Shown: positions 1 to 8,789, numbered from the stretch's first letter. The stretch: DNA of 64,000 bases from CAVVKW01 sp963749035 (GCA_963749035.1 CAVVKW010000005.1:62001-126000); one strand, 5' to 3'. Numbers and translations are program-made. The notes: generated by a model from the sequence alone, not told the origin.

Positions 1-2
1 GT

Positions 3-200
3 GATGGTCGAAAAATTTTCGTCATCGGCGGGGCGGAAATTTACCGGGCACTGTTGCCGAGGTGCGACGAGGTTCTGCTGACGGCGGTGCTGCGCGAGGT
101 GGAGGGCGACGTGGTTTTGCCGAAGTTCGAGGGTGAATTCGAGTTCGCCGGAGTGATCAAGATTGGTGAGGGGTGGGAAGTGCGACGTTACGTTCGGTAG
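3..200 (+). CDS. folA: Dihydrofolate reductase, C-terminal part (5' end outside window)
   Basis: Only the last 65 codons are present, in the frame beginning at base 3 and ending with TAG at 198-200. The fragment begins DGRKIFVIGGAEIYRALLP, which is the conserved IGGAEIY strand of dihydrofolate reductase, and ends in the usual short beta-strand tail (GWEVRRYVR). The enzyme reduces dihydrofolate to tetrahydrofolate with NADPH in the cytoplasm. The catalytic N-terminal half and any partner such as thyA lie upstream of the window. The family call rests on one strong motif plus position at the C-terminus. Confidence 0.85.
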   Translation, partial: DGRKIFVIGGAEIYRALLPRCDEVLLTAVLREVEGDVVLPKFEGEFEFAGVIKIGEGWEVRRYVR

Positions 201-239
201 TCTTCGCCTTCGAACCGCGGGTCTGGCAGATTTCAAAAC

Positions 240-1889
240 ATGGTGGGCAGTGAGTTTCTGACGGCGCTGGCGACGATCGTCGTCGCGGCGTTCGTGTTTA
301 CGTTTGTCGGTGGGCGGTTCCGAATCCCGACCATCGTCATGTATCTGGTGGCGGGTTTGGTCGTCGGGCCGGCGACTGGATTGGTGGCGACGTCGGAGTC
401 GCTGGAGACGCTTTCGAGCGTGGGGATTGCGTTGATGCTGTTCCTGGTGGGCCTCGAAATGAACGTCGAGAAGATCCGCGTGCTTGGAAAGGTGGGCGTG
501 CTGGCGGGGGCGGCTCAGGTCGTGGTGACGTTCAGCGCGGGATTCGCGTTAGCGTGGGCGTTGGGTTTCCGGGCGATCGAGGCAGGGTTTTTGGGCGTGG
601 CGCTGACGTTGAGCAGCACGGTGGTGGTGATCAAATTGCTGGACGAGAAGGGTGCGACGGATGCGTTTCACGGCCGGATCGCCGTGGGGGTCCTGCTGGT
701 GCAGGATTTATTCGTTATCGTTCTGCTGACGTTGCTTGCCGGTTTGGGCGGCGGCGGGGAACTCGAGCTGGCGAACGTTCTCAAGGGTCTGGGTGTGGCG
801 ATGGGCGGATTGGTGGTGCTCATGGGAGCGGTGTTTGTGGCGGGGAAGTGGGTGTTGCCGCCGTTGTTCGCAAGTGCGGGGCGGTCGCCGCAGGTGCTGT
901 TCATCTGGAGTCTGGCCTGGTGTTTTTTGCTGGTGAGCGCGGCGCACGTTTTTCACCTGTCGCACGAGGTCGGGGCGTTCCTGGCGGGAATCAGTCTCGC
1001 GCAGTTGCCGCACAACCGGGATCTGCACCGGCGGGTGCATCCGTTGATGAACTTTTTCATCGCGATCTTCTTCGTGACGCTCGGGGTGGGAATGGATCTC
1101 GGCGACGCGGTGGCGCAGTGGCCGGTGGCGCTGGCGTTGAGTGCTTTTGTCCTGCTGCTCAAGCCGTTGATCGTGGCGGTGATCGTTCGACTGCTTCGGT
1201 TTCGGCGGCGGACGGCGGTGTTGGCCGGGGTGTCGCTTTCGCAGATCAGCGAGTTTTCGTTTTTGTTCCTGGCACTGGCGCTGGGGGCTGGGTTGGTGAC
1301 GGGTGAGTTGGTCGCGTTGGTGGGGCTGGTGGGGCTGGTGACGATCTCGGTTTCGTCCTTTGCGATCGAGTTCGATCGGGTGGTCGCGAGCTGGGTGCTA
1401 CGGCCTTTCGGTGGGGTGGATGGAGACGACGACGTGCAACCGTTGCGGCGGAGCGGGCACGTGATCATCGTGGGGATGAACACGCTGGGGCGGCGGCTGG
1501 CGGCTGACCTCCACGGACGGGGGGAGGCGGTGCTGGGGATCGATACGGACCCGCGGAAGTTGGTGGGACTACCTTGCGACGTGCTTTCGGGGAACGCAGA
1601 ATATCTCTCCGTGCTGGAGGAGGCAGGAATGCGTGACGCGAAGCTTTTCGTTTCGGCGCTGCAGATCGAGGACAGCAACGAGCTGTTTGCCTACCGGGCG
1701 AAGGCGTTCGGGGTGCCGTCGAGTATCCTCGCGGTCGATCTCCACAGCGCGGAGGGGCTGGTGGCTCTCGACGTCGATTACCTGATGATTCCGCGCGTTG
1801 ACGGGGTGAAAATGCAAAATCGAAAACTGATTGAGCTCGGGGTGTTGGCGGGTGGTGAGCCGACGGGCGGACCGGGAGGGGCGGCGTGA
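240..1889 (+). CDS. CPA2-family monovalent cation:proton antiporter with TrkA-N domain
   Basis: A 549-residue inner-membrane protein. Residues 1 to about 390 form a Na+/H+ exchanger domain of roughly 12 hydrophobic segments, with the typical VGLEMN and LSSTVVVIKLL stretches. Residues about 405-520 form a cytoplasmic Rossmann/RCK-type TrkA-N domain starting HVIIVGMNTLGRR. This is the KefB/KefC/YbaL architecture, so the likely role is K+ or Na+ efflux in exchange for protons, gated by a nucleotide. No TrkA-C domain follows. The ATG start lies 39 nt after folA, and the 3' end overlaps the next antiporter by 4 nt. Ion specificity cannot be read from sequence. Confidence 0.88.
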   Translation: MVGSEFLTALATIVVAAFVFTFVGGRFRIPTIVMYLVAGLVVGPATGLVATSESLETLSSVGIALMLFLVGLEMNVEKIRVLGKVGVLAGAAQVVVTFSAGFALAWALGFRAIEAGFLGVALTLSSTVVVIKLLDEKGATDAFHGRIAVGVLLVQDLFVIVLLTLLAGLGGGGELELANVLKGLGVAMGGLVVLMGAVFVAGKWVLPPLFASAGRSPQVLFIWSLAWCFLLVSAAHVFHLSHEVGAFLAGISLAQLPHNRDLHRRVHPLMNFFIAIFFVTLGVGMDLGDAVAQWPVALALSAFVLLLKPLIVAVIVRLLRFRRRTAVLAGVSLSQISEFSFLFLALALGAGLVTGELVALVGLVGLVTISVSSFAIEFDRVVASWVLRPFGGVDGDDDVQPLRRSGHVIIVGMNTLGRRLAADLHGRGEAVLGIDTDPRKLVGLPCDVLSGNAEYLSVLEEAGMRDAKLFVSALQIEDSNELFAYRAKAFGVPSSILAVDLHSAEGLVALDVDYLMIPRVDGVKMQNRKLIELGVLAGGEPTGGPGGAA

Positions 1890-3475
1890 CGGGGCTGGCG
1901 TTGCTCTTGTTCGTTGCCTCGTTGGCGGTGGGGATCTCCCTGCGGTACCGGTTGCCGACGATCCCGCTGCTGATGGTGGGCGGCGTGCTGCTGAGTTTTT
2001 TGGGGAGCCGTTATCTGGAAGCCGAACAATTGCGGGACATTCTGAGTCTGGGGCTGGCGTTCCTGGTATTTTCTTCGGGGGTTGAGTTGAATCCGACGCG
2101 TTTCAAGCCGCAGCGGCACGCGGTGCCGTGGGTTGGAGTGATCCAATTTGGTGCGCTGGGAATTACCGCGTATTTGGCGGCGACGTGGATGGGATTCGAG
2201 GGGAAGGTGCCGCTGTATCTGGCTTTCTCGCTGGCGGCGAGTTCGACATTGGTTGCGCTCCGGCATCTGAAGCAGAACCAGCAGATGTTCGAGCCATTTG
2301 GACGACTGGTGATCGGCGTGCTGTTTTTGCAGGACGCGTTGGTGATCGGAGTGATTACGGTGTTGTCCAGTCTGGACGAAGGGGCAGGGGTCACGGCGGC
2401 TCGGTTGGCGGCGACGGCGGGGATGGGGGCTGCGGCAATTTACCTCCAGCGCACGGCGATGCCGCGGTTGTTCGAGAGGCTGAAGCTGGACGAGGAAACT
2501 TTGCTGTTGGGGTTTTTGTCGGTGCTGTTTGCTTTCGTCGGATTGGCGTGGCTGATCGACATTCCGTCGATCGCGGGGGCGTTCTTCGCGGGGATCTTGC
2601 TGTCGGGAACGCCGGTGAACGGTGTGGTCCGGGGGCTGCTAGGATCGCTCAACGATTTCTTTCTGGCGTTGTTCTTCACGACCCTCGGGGCGGTGGTGAT
2701 CGTCCCGGAACTCGATCTGCTCTTGAAGGGTCTGGGGCTGGCGGCACTGGTGCTGGTGGTGACGCCGCCGGTCGTCACGATCGTGGCGGAGTGGACGGGA
2801 TTATCGGCGCGGGCATCGATCGAGAGCGGTTTGTTGCTGGCTCAAACGAGCGAGTTTTCGATGGTGCTCGCGCTGGTCGGACTGACGACGGGGGATCTGG
2901 ACCAAGAAACGTTTTCGGTAATCGCTTTGATCACGGTGGCGACGATGACGGTGACCCCGTTCGTGGCAACGGACAAGGTGACGTGGAAGTTACTGGGAAT
3001 GCATCCTGGGCGGAGACGAGACGACGTCCGGGCGAATTTTCGCGATCACGTGCTCATGATCGGGTTTGGGTCGGGGGGGATGTGGACCTTGAATCCGCTG
3101 CTCGAGTCGGGGTGTTCGGTGGTGGTGATCGACGATGATCCCGCGCGGATCGAAGAGCTCGCGCGGATCGGGGTCCGGTGCGTGCGCGGGGACGGGTCGG
3201 ATCGGGAGGTCTTGCAGCGCGCGGGCGCGCGGAAGGCACGGGTCATCCTGGCGAACGTGCGACGGCTGCGTGACGCGGAGAAAATCCTGAATTACGCCGC
3301 CGGCGAAACGAAAGTTTTGGTTCGCACGTTCGAGGAGGCGGACGCGGATCGGATTCGCAAACTGGGAGGAATCCCCGTGATGAATTCGCTCGCGACGGCG
3401 GAAGCGTTCGGAGAATGGTTTGCGCAGTTCGACGAGACGCGGGGTCGGGTGGAGGAACCGAAGGTCAGCGGCTGA
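1886..3475 (+). CDS. Second CPA2-family cation:proton antiporter with TrkA-N domain
   Basis: A 529-residue relative of the preceding gene. It starts at a GTG that overlaps the previous stop codon (GTGA), so the two are probably translationally coupled. The membrane domain covers about residues 1-375 (motifs FSSGVELNPTRF, AASSTLVALRHL, GAFFAGILLSG). A Rossmann TrkA-N domain follows, starting HVLMIGFGSGG at about residue 389, with acidic ribose-binding residues in VVVIDDDPARIE. The two proteins are clearly divergent, so this is an old tandem pair, possibly acting as a heteromer (inference). The 3' end overlaps the convergent small lipoprotein gene by 11 nt. Confidence 0.86.
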   Translation: MTGLALLLFVASLAVGISLRYRLPTIPLLMVGGVLLSFLGSRYLEAEQLRDILSLGLAFLVFSSGVELNPTRFKPQRHAVPWVGVIQFGALGITAYLAATWMGFEGKVPLYLAFSLAASSTLVALRHLKQNQQMFEPFGRLVIGVLFLQDALVIGVITVLSSLDEGAGVTAARLAATAGMGAAAIYLQRTAMPRLFERLKLDEETLLLGFLSVLFAFVGLAWLIDIPSIAGAFFAGILLSGTPVNGVVRGLLGSLNDFFLALFFTTLGAVVIVPELDLLLKGLGLAALVLVVTPPVVTIVAEWTGLSARASIESGLLLAQTSEFSMVLALVGLTTGDLDQETFSVIALITVATMTVTPFVATDKVTWKLLGMHPGRRRDDVRANFRDHVLMIGFGSGGMWTLNPLLESGCSVVVIDDDPARIEELARIGVRCVRGDGSDREVLQRAGARKARVILANVRRLRDAEKILNYAAGETKVLVRTFEEADADRIRKLGGIPVMNSLATAEAFGEWFAQFDETRGRVEEPKVSG

Positions 3476-3863
3476 TTTTATCGAAGGTAAGGGTCCGTTG
3501 CCGCCTTGGATCAAACGGGATGCCACGAGAGTAAAAACCGTCGAGCCGCGCCGGGGAAGTGGCGGTGACGAGGCCGGTGTAGCGGGTGACGCCTCGCTCG
3601 GAGATGACGAGATTGATGGAGCGACCACGAACGATGCCGCTGATCGAATATTGGTCGAGGTAGCCAGCGATCCGGTTGCCGGTCTGGGCGAGATAGCCGG
3701 AGCCCCAGTCGGGGACGAACCAACTGCCGGTCACGTCGATTTGGGGACGCGAGCCATCCGGACTGAGCCAGGCGACGGCCGCCGCGTCTTCGCGGAACGT
3801 CCGGTCCGGAGCGGCGCAGGCCACGAGGAGGGCGATGGAAACGAGGAGGAGGGGAGTCTTCAC
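3465..3863 (-). CDS. Small predicted lipoprotein of unknown function
   Basis: I prefer the GTG start at 3863, giving 132 residues, because it begins VKTPLLLVSIALLVACAAP. That is a lipoprotein signal peptide with lipobox LVAC, and GAGAG sits about 4 nt upstream. An earlier in-frame ATG at 3935 would bury this signal behind 24 residues overlapping pheA. The mature part is beta-rich (TGSWFVPDWGSGYLAQTGN, SGIVRGRSINLVISERG), as in small envelope proteins of the 'lipocalin-like' type. I do not recognise a named family. It lies 23 nt after pheA and is probably the last gene of that minus-strand operon. Confidence 0.65.
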   Translation of the reverse strand: MKTPLLLVSIALLVACAAPDRTFREDAAAVAWLSPDGSRPQIDVTGSWFVPDWGSGYLAQTGNRIAGYLDQYSISGIVRGRSINLVISERGVTRYTGLVTATSPARLDGFYSRGIPFDPRRQRTLTFDKISR

Positions 3864-3886
3864 CGTCTCTCGCTTGGAGTTGCCGA

Positions 3887-4726
3887 TTAGAGGGATTCCT
3901 TCGGGTAGCTGCCGAGAATCTTTACGGCGCGGCATTGACGGGAAAGCTCGCGGAGGACTTCGTCGAAGCCTTCGTCACGACTGTGGCCGTCGACTTCGAC
4001 GAAGAAATAGACGTCGTTGCTGCCTTTGGCGGCGGGGCGGCTGGCGAAGTGGGCGAGATTGAGCGAGGCGTCGCGGAACGGCTCGAGGGCATCGACGAGC
4101 GCGCCGGGCTTGTCCTCGACGCGGAGCAGGAGGGTGGTCCGGTCGTTTCCGGTGATGGCGGTGGCGGTGCGGGCGAGCACGAGGTAGCGGGAAACGTGGT
4201 CCATCTCGTCATCGGAGCCCTCCGGCTTCGAGCGAATTTCGCCGCAGATCGTGAGGTCGGTGCGGGTGAGGGCGTCGAGGGTTTGTTTGACGGCACCGTG
4301 GTCGGCTTCCTCGATGGGGACGACGACACAGTCACCTTCGCCGCGGTTCGTGGCGGTAAAGGATTCGCCAACGTCGGTGTAAAACGCGTAGTCGACGCTG
4401 GAGCCGAATTTGGCTCGAGCGGCGAGGTGGGTCGCTCCGCCTTCGGTGCCGAAGCACGCGATGACGACGTCTTTTTCGAGTGCGAGGGATGCGGACATGA
4501 TCTCGCGATAAATGGCGCGGATGGCGATGGGTGGAAGTGGGCCGACGCTGCGCTCGACGAGGGAGCGAAGTAGCGTCATTTCGCGCTCCGGCGCGTAGAT
4601 TGGGAGCCCGTCGCGGGTCTTGATTTCTCCAACGGCGAGGGCGAGCTCGGCGCGGCGGTTCAGCAGGCGGAGCAGTTCGGTGTCGATGGCGTCGATTTGA
4701 TCGCGGAATTCGGTGAGGTCGCTCAT
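3887..4726 (-). CDS. pheA: Chorismate mutase with shortened prephenate-dehydratase-like domain and ACT domain
   Basis: A 279-residue P-protein-like enzyme. Residues 1-85 are an AroQ chorismate mutase with the expected R8, R24/R25, K36, R48 and E49. Residues 87-165 resemble the first lobe of prephenate dehydratase (CFGTEGGATHLAA, then VVVPIEEADHGAVKQTLD). Residues 196-275 are an ACT domain (EDKPGALVDAL, ASRPAAKGSNDVYFF). The dehydratase goes directly from CGEI (161-164) to VSRYLVLA (178-185). The 80-90 residues normally in between are missing, the usual ENS motif is EEA, and the TRF motif is SRY. P-proteins are normally about 360-390 residues. Mutase activity is plausible; dehydratase activity is doubtful. 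It overlaps scpB by 4 nt. Confidence 0.75.
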   Translation of the reverse strand: MSDLTEFRDQIDAIDTELLRLLNRRAELALAVGEIKTRDGLPIYAPEREMTLLRSLVERSVGPLPPIAIRAIYREIMSASLALEKDVVIACFGTEGGATHLAARAKFGSSVDYAFYTDVGESFTATNRGEGDCVVVPIEEADHGAVKQTLDALTRTDLTICGEIRSKPEGSDDEMDHVSRYLVLARTATAITGNDRTTLLLRVEDKPGALVDALEPFRDASLNLAHFASRPAAKGSNDVYFFVEVDGHSRDEGFDEVLRELSRQCRAVKILGSYPKESL

Positions 4727-5592
4727 TGGGGTGAGGAGTCGGCGAGTGGGGATTCGGGGTCGGTGATTTCGGGATCGGATGTCTCGGTCTCGAGAGACTC
4801 GAAGACGTCGGCCTCGCTGGGTTGGGGGGTCACGGATTCTTCGCTGGAATGGCTGTCCGTCGAAAGCGGTTCAGTGCCGTCCATGAATTCGTCGGAGCGG
4901 TCGGAGGTGGATTCGGCTGGGGTTTCGCCGGATGCCTCGGGTGATTGATCGGCGGGGATTTCCGGAGCTTCTCCTTCCAGGGGGGGCGGCTTGGATTCCT
5001 GAGCGGCGGCGATGGCGGCCTGGCGAAGTTCCGTCGCGTTGGGTAGATCGTCGAGGTTACGAAGACCGAAGTGCTCCATGAAAAAGGTGGTCGTCTCGTA
5101 GAGCAGGGGGCGGCCGGGGAGTTCGCTGCGCCCGGCGATGCGGACGAGACCGCGGTCGAGAATTGTCTGCATGACGCCGTCGACGGCGACGCCGCGGACG
5201 GCTTCGATGTCGGCGCGGGTCACGGGTTGGCGGTAGGCGATGATGGCGAGCGTCTCGAGGGCGGGAGCACTTAATCGCGCGGGTTTGCTCTCCGGGAAGA
5301 GCTGGCGGAGCCAGGGTGCGAAGCGCGGGGAGGAGACGAGCTGCCAACCGGTGGCGGTCTCGCGGACTTCGAAGGCGCGGTTGGCTTCGACGTAATCGGC
5401 GGAGAGTTCGTCGATGGCGTCGGTGAGTTCGTTTTCCTTGGCCTTGGCGAACTGGGCGAGAAGCGGATCTTCCGGAGAAGCGGCGGCGGCCCCGCGCAGG
5501 ACGGTGCCAATCTCCCTGGCGGAGACCGGCTTTTCGGAAGCGAAGACGAGCGCCTCGACGATGTGCTTGAGGGCTGGCGGGTCGTTGGTCAT
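4723..5592 (-). CDS. scpB: Segregation and condensation protein B
   Basis: A 289-residue ScpB, the winged-helix accessory subunit of the SMC-ScpAB condensin. The family core is at residues 8-190 (IVEALVFASEKPVS at the start, then LETLAIIAYRQPVTRADIEAVRGV and GLVRIAGRSELPGRPLLYETT). The last roughly 95 residues are a low-complexity acidic tail rich in Ser, Glu, Pro and Asp, longer than in most relatives. The ATG overlaps the scpA stop by 4 nt and the gene's own stop overlaps the pheA start by 4 nt, so hpf-scpA-scpB-pheA looks like one transcription unit. Confidence 0.92.
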   Translation of the reverse strand: MTNDPPALKHIVEALVFASEKPVSAREIGTVLRGAAAASPEDPLLAQFAKAKENELTDAIDELSADYVEANRAFEVRETATGWQLVSSPRFAPWLRQLFPESKPARLSAPALETLAIIAYRQPVTRADIEAVRGVAVDGVMQTILDRGLVRIAGRSELPGRPLLYETTTFFMEHFGLRNLDDLPNATELRQAAIAAAQESKPPPLEGEAPEIPADQSPEASGETPAESTSDRSDEFMDGTEPLSTDSHSSEESVTPQPSEADVFESLETETSDPEITDPESPLADSSPQ

Positions 5593-6395
5593 GCGGGCGC
5601 GGGTGCGGGGTTCTCGTCGTCGACGGACGCGTCGTCGGTGGACGCGGGGGCGTCGTCTGTCTGAGCTGCGGAGGGGTCGATCCAGATCTCACCGAATTGG
5701 CCGTCCTGTCGAACGCGAAGCTGTTTCATGCGGATGAGTTCGAGCATGGCGAGAAAGGTGACGACGATCTCGGTGCGGCTGGCGGCTTCGGGGAAGATTT
5801 CCTCGAATCGGAGCGAGACGCCCGAGCGGGTGAGGTTCACGAGATGCTCGATCTTATCGGAGACGGAGAAGTTCTCGGCGAAGATCTCACGCAGGTCCTC
5901 GGTCTTGGCGGCGCGGCGCTTGAGGATGTTTTGAAAGGCGCGGATGAGGTCGAAGATGCCAACGTCCTCGACCATGATATTTTCGTCGGCGGCGGGGAGG
6001 TCGGGTTCGACGGGGATGCGAGGGAAGAGATTTTCCTGAGCGACCTCGCGCTCGCGGAGGCGGTGGGCGGCTTCCTTGAACTTTTTGTATTCGATGAGCT
6101 GGCGGATGAGTTCCCAGCGTGGATCGTCCTCTTCGGCGTCTTCCTCGGCCATCTGGAGGTCGGCGGGGAGGAGCGTGCGGCTTTTGATGTAGAGGAGGTT
6201 CGCTGCCATGACGATGAACTCGCCGGCGAGCTCGATGTCGAGCATCTGGAAGGCTTCGATGTATTCGAGATACTGCCGGGTGATGCGCTCGATCGAGATG
6301 TCGTAGATGTCGACCTCATCTCGCTTGATGAGGTAGAGCAACAAATCGAGCGGTCCCTCGAATACGTCGAGCTTGACCTTGTAATCGCCCTCCAT
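5589..6395 (-). CDS. scpA: Segregation and condensation protein A
   Basis: A 268-residue ScpA kleisin. It bridges the SMC heads and binds ScpB during chromosome compaction. The N-terminal signature VFEGPLDLLLYLIKRDEVDIYDI (residues about 11-33) is diagnostic, followed by AGEFIVMAANLLYIKSRTLLP. The C-terminal winged helix contains VVTFLAMLELIRMKQLRVRQ. A short disordered Ala/Asp/Pro tail follows. The gene sits 26 nt downstream of hpf and overlaps scpB by 4 nt. Confidence 0.94.
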   Translation of the reverse strand: MEGDYKVKLDVFEGPLDLLLYLIKRDEVDIYDISIERITRQYLEYIEAFQMLDIELAGEFIVMAANLLYIKSRTLLPADLQMAEEDAEEDDPRWELIRQLIEYKKFKEAAHRLREREVAQENLFPRIPVEPDLPAADENIMVEDVGIFDLIRAFQNILKRRAAKTEDLREIFAENFSVSDKIEHLVNLTRSGVSLRFEEIFPEAASRTEIVVTFLAMLELIRMKQLRVRQDGQFGEIWIDPSAAQTDDAPASTDDASVDDENPAPAPA

Positions 6396-6421
6396 TTTCC
6401 CGGTTGTGTCGCGACGGAGGT

Positions 6422-6778
6422 CTAGATCCGCTTGTATCCGCGCTTGCGGCCTTCGGCTGAGAGTTGAGCGCGGTGTTTTTTGGCACTGTTCAGCTTGGTC
6501 TTCCGTTTGCGGAGCTGGCGGGCGAGTTTGTCGGCGGTCTTGTCGATGGCTTTGTGGAGATCTGGGCCGGCGTCTTCGGCGTGAATGTCGGGGCCGGGGA
6601 CAGCGAGGTGCACCTTGACCTGGAACTTCTTGGTATTCTTGGATTCGTCGTGAACGAGAACGACGTGCGCAGCGATGATGTCGTCGCTGATGGTCTCGAG
6701 TTGCTCGATCTTGTCGGCGACGTGGCCGTGAATCGAAGCGGTAAGCGTGAGGTGCCGGGGGCTAAGGTGAATCTGCAT
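6422..6778 (-). CDS. hpf: Ribosome hibernation promoting factor, short form (HPF/YfiA)
   Basis: A 118-residue member of the ribosome-associated HPF/RaiA family, which binds the decoding region of idle 70S ribosomes. The fold is seen as MQIHLSPRHLTLTASIHGHV at the start, a central strand KKFQVKVHLAVPG, and the helix DLHKAIDKTADKLARQLRKRK. A basic tail follows (KKHRAQLSAEGRKRGYKRI). It lacks the C-terminal dimerisation domain of long HPF. It is the first gene before scpA, and 123 nt of non-coding DNA separate it from the upstream glycosidase gene, so a promoter there is likely but not identified. Confidence 0.88.
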   Translation of the reverse strand: MQIHLSPRHLTLTASIHGHVADKIEQLETISDDIIAAHVVLVHDESKNTKKFQVKVHLAVPGPDIHAEDAGPDLHKAIDKTADKLARQLRKRKTKLNSAKKHRAQLSAEGRKRGYKRI

Positions 6779-6901
6779 TTCGAGGATTTTGGACGTGGGG
6801 TGGACGCGGGGCGAGCAGAAAGGGGTCGTGGGAAATCAGAAATTTTTGTCGGTGACCGGCTGGAATGCTGGCGGGGCTGTCACGGGGAATTTCGGCAGAA
6901 C

Positions 6902-7669
6902 TTACTTGGGTTCGATCGCGAGATAGTTGCGAACGTGGCCGATTTCGCGCCGATAAAGTGGTTTGGGGTCAGTGGCGGCCCAGAGGGCGGTGGACGAGCC
7001 TCCGTCGAGATTTAGGGCACTCCTGGATGTGAAGTCGGGGAAGACCGTGCGGCTGGAGAGGAGCCGCGCGGTGTCCGCGAGGGTGACCGGGGAGAAGATC
7101 AAGATGGCCCAGCGGTCTTTTCCGTCGGTGGCGACGACGGTGCGACGGGCACGGCGCGAGTCGTTCAGCCCGACGGTGGATGCGCCGTTTTCGACGAGGG
7201 TCGGTCCGCACTGGAGGGCTTCGGTGTCGTCTTTGGAGGGTTCGTAGTCGCGAGAACGGATGAGTCGGGGATTACCGTCGGTGACAACGAAGACGCCACT
7301 CAAGAGCTTGGCGCGCTCGAAGTCGTTAGTGGTTTTGCCGTGGCTGATGGCGAGGCCGACGGGGTTCCAGTTTGCGTGGAAGTAACCGCCGTTGACACCG
7401 GCAACGAAATCGCCTCGGGTCATGGCAGCGCCGAGAGTGCCTTGATCTGGCGTGGGATTGTCGACGACATGGAAGTCGTAGTTTTTGGAACTGAAGAAAA
7501 TGCCCTGGATGCGGACGGAGGTGTCCCCTTGCTCGGCTTCGCGTTCGACGAGTGTCGCGCCGCCGGAGAGGTCGGCCTGCTCCTTGCGGAAGGCGAGGGA
7601 CCACTCGGCGAACAGTGCGGTGGGGGCGGCGGAGCTGAGGGCAAGCAGGGCGGTAAGCCAGCGATTCAT
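6902..7669 (-). CDS. Phosphodiester glycosidase (NAGPA-domain) family, secreted
   Basis: A 255-residue protein with an N-terminal signal peptide (about residues 1-21, cleavage likely after LFA). The NAGPA/phosphodiester glycosidase domain is shown by GVNGGYFHANWNPVG, ALQCGPTLVENG and the C-terminal ALNLDGGSSTALW. Family members hydrolyse sugar phosphodiesters such as GlcNAc-1-phosphodiesters; in bacteria they are often linked to exopolysaccharide or cell-wall sugars. The gene is on the same strand as, and 31 nt after, the Gfo/Idh/MocA gene. Substrate unknown. Confidence 0.82.
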   Translation of the reverse strand: MNRWLTALLALSSAAPTALFAEWSLAFRKEQADLSGGATLVEREAEQGDTSVRIQGIFFSSKNYDFHVVDNPTPDQGTLGAAMTRGDFVAGVNGGYFHANWNPVGLAISHGKTTNDFERAKLLSGVFVVTDGNPRLIRSRDYEPSKDDTEALQCGPTLVENGASTVGLNDSRRARRTVVATDGKDRWAILIFSPVTLADTARLLSSRTVFPDFTSRSALNLDGGSSTALWAATDPKPLYRREIGHVRNYLAIEPK

Positions 7670-7700
7670 GAGGGGACTTGTAGCGAGGGTGGGACGGGCG

Positions 7701-8684
7701 TCAATCGCGGGAGCGATGAGATTTGGCGAGGAGATCTTCGATCACGGCGAGGCCGTGCCGGGCTTCGGATGGGGGGCAGGGGTTGGGGCCTTCGCCACGG
7801 AAGAAGTCGTTGACGCGGGCGATGAACGGCTGCTGGACGGTGGGGGGGTGAACGAAGCTTTCCCGCCACGATTGGTCGGCGTCGGTGATCTTCAGGGTGG
7901 GGGGCGCGAAAAAGGGGAAGGTCAGAGTGCCGGCGGTGCCGGTGATGACGCACTCGTCGGCGGCATCGTCGGAATCGAAATCCCAGAATCCGCGAACGCG
8001 GACGCCGCTTTCGGTGACGAAGGTGCCGCGGACACCGTCCACCGTGATCGGTGGCGAACCGGGTGGGGTGGGTGGGTCCGACACCACTGTCGCGTGGCCG
8101 AACCAGCTCATCATGAGATCGATTTGGTGGGGAGCGAGGTCGTGGAACAGGCCACCGCCCGAGATGGCGGGGTCGAGGCGCCAGTTCTCGGCGGCCGCCC
8201 CGGTGGGAGCGCGTTGCGTCAGGCGGATGTCGACGTGTGGCACCGGGCCGACGGCGTTTCTTCGCAGGAGCGAGGCCACGGCCTCGAAGAGGGGGAGGGC
8301 TCGGCGGTAGTGGGCGACGACGAGGCGGTTGCCGCCGACGGCGGAGTCGGCGGCGAGCATTGAGTCGGCACTGCGGGTGTCGGTCGAGATGGGTTTTTCG
8401 ACGTAAACGGACTTGCCGGCGGCGAGGGCGGCGCACGTCAACTCGGCGTGCGTCGAGGGAGGAGTCGCGACGTAGATGGCATCGATGTCGGGATCGGCGA
8501 GGAATTCCTCGGCGTCGGAATAAAAGCGATCGGCACCGTGGCGGCGGGCAAAGTCGGCGGCAAGGGTGGGGTCGCGGCGCATGACCGCAACGAGTCGCGA
8601 GGCGGGGAGGGTGTAAAAGGCGGGACCGCTTTTGACTTCAGCGACGTCGCCAGCTCCCAGGATGCCCCACCGGATGGTTTTCAC
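7701..8684 (-). CDS. Gfo/Idh/MocA-family NAD(P)-dependent oxidoreductase
   Basis: A 327-residue protein. The N-terminal Rossmann fold begins IRWGILGAGDVAEVKSGPA, and the family signature EKPISTD occurs at about residue 95 (VYVEKPI). The C-terminal alpha/beta domain contains SGGGLFHDLAPHQIDLMMSW, whose His is the usual catalytic region. Members oxidise sugars, inositols or their derivatives. Gene neighbours (phosphodiester glycosidase downstream, rfbA divergent upstream) point to sugar metabolism, but the substrate cannot be named. The ATG is 105 nt from the divergent rfbA start. Confidence 0.88.
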   Translation of the reverse strand: MKTIRWGILGAGDVAEVKSGPAFYTLPASRLVAVMRRDPTLAADFARRHGADRFYSDAEEFLADPDIDAIYVATPPSTHAELTCAALAAGKSVYVEKPISTDTRSADSMLAADSAVGGNRLVVAHYRRALPLFEAVASLLRRNAVGPVPHVDIRLTQRAPTGAAAENWRLDPAISGGGLFHDLAPHQIDLMMSWFGHATVVSDPPTPPGSPPITVDGVRGTFVTESGVRVRGFWDFDSDDAADECVITGTAGTLTFPFFAPPTLKITDADQSWRESFVHPPTVQQPFIARVNDFFRGEGPNPCPPSEARHGLAVIEDLLAKSHRSRD

Positions 8685-8789
8685 GGAGGCGAACGGTAGG
8701 CGGGATGGGTGTCGACGGGAAGTTCCGTCGAGCGGAAACCGTCCGGGGGTGGCTTGACCGGGTTCGCGGTTTCCCGTTTGCTCCAGCCG

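Noticed and set aside
2128..3138. A 336-codon plus-strand frame
   Set aside because: Shifted copy of the second antiporter gene, Gly/Arg-rich with no domain; shadow.
8722..8740. Short inverted repeat TTCCG/CGGAA between the divergent oxidoreductase and rfbA genes
   Set aside because: Arms of only 5 nt; too weak to call an operator or terminator.
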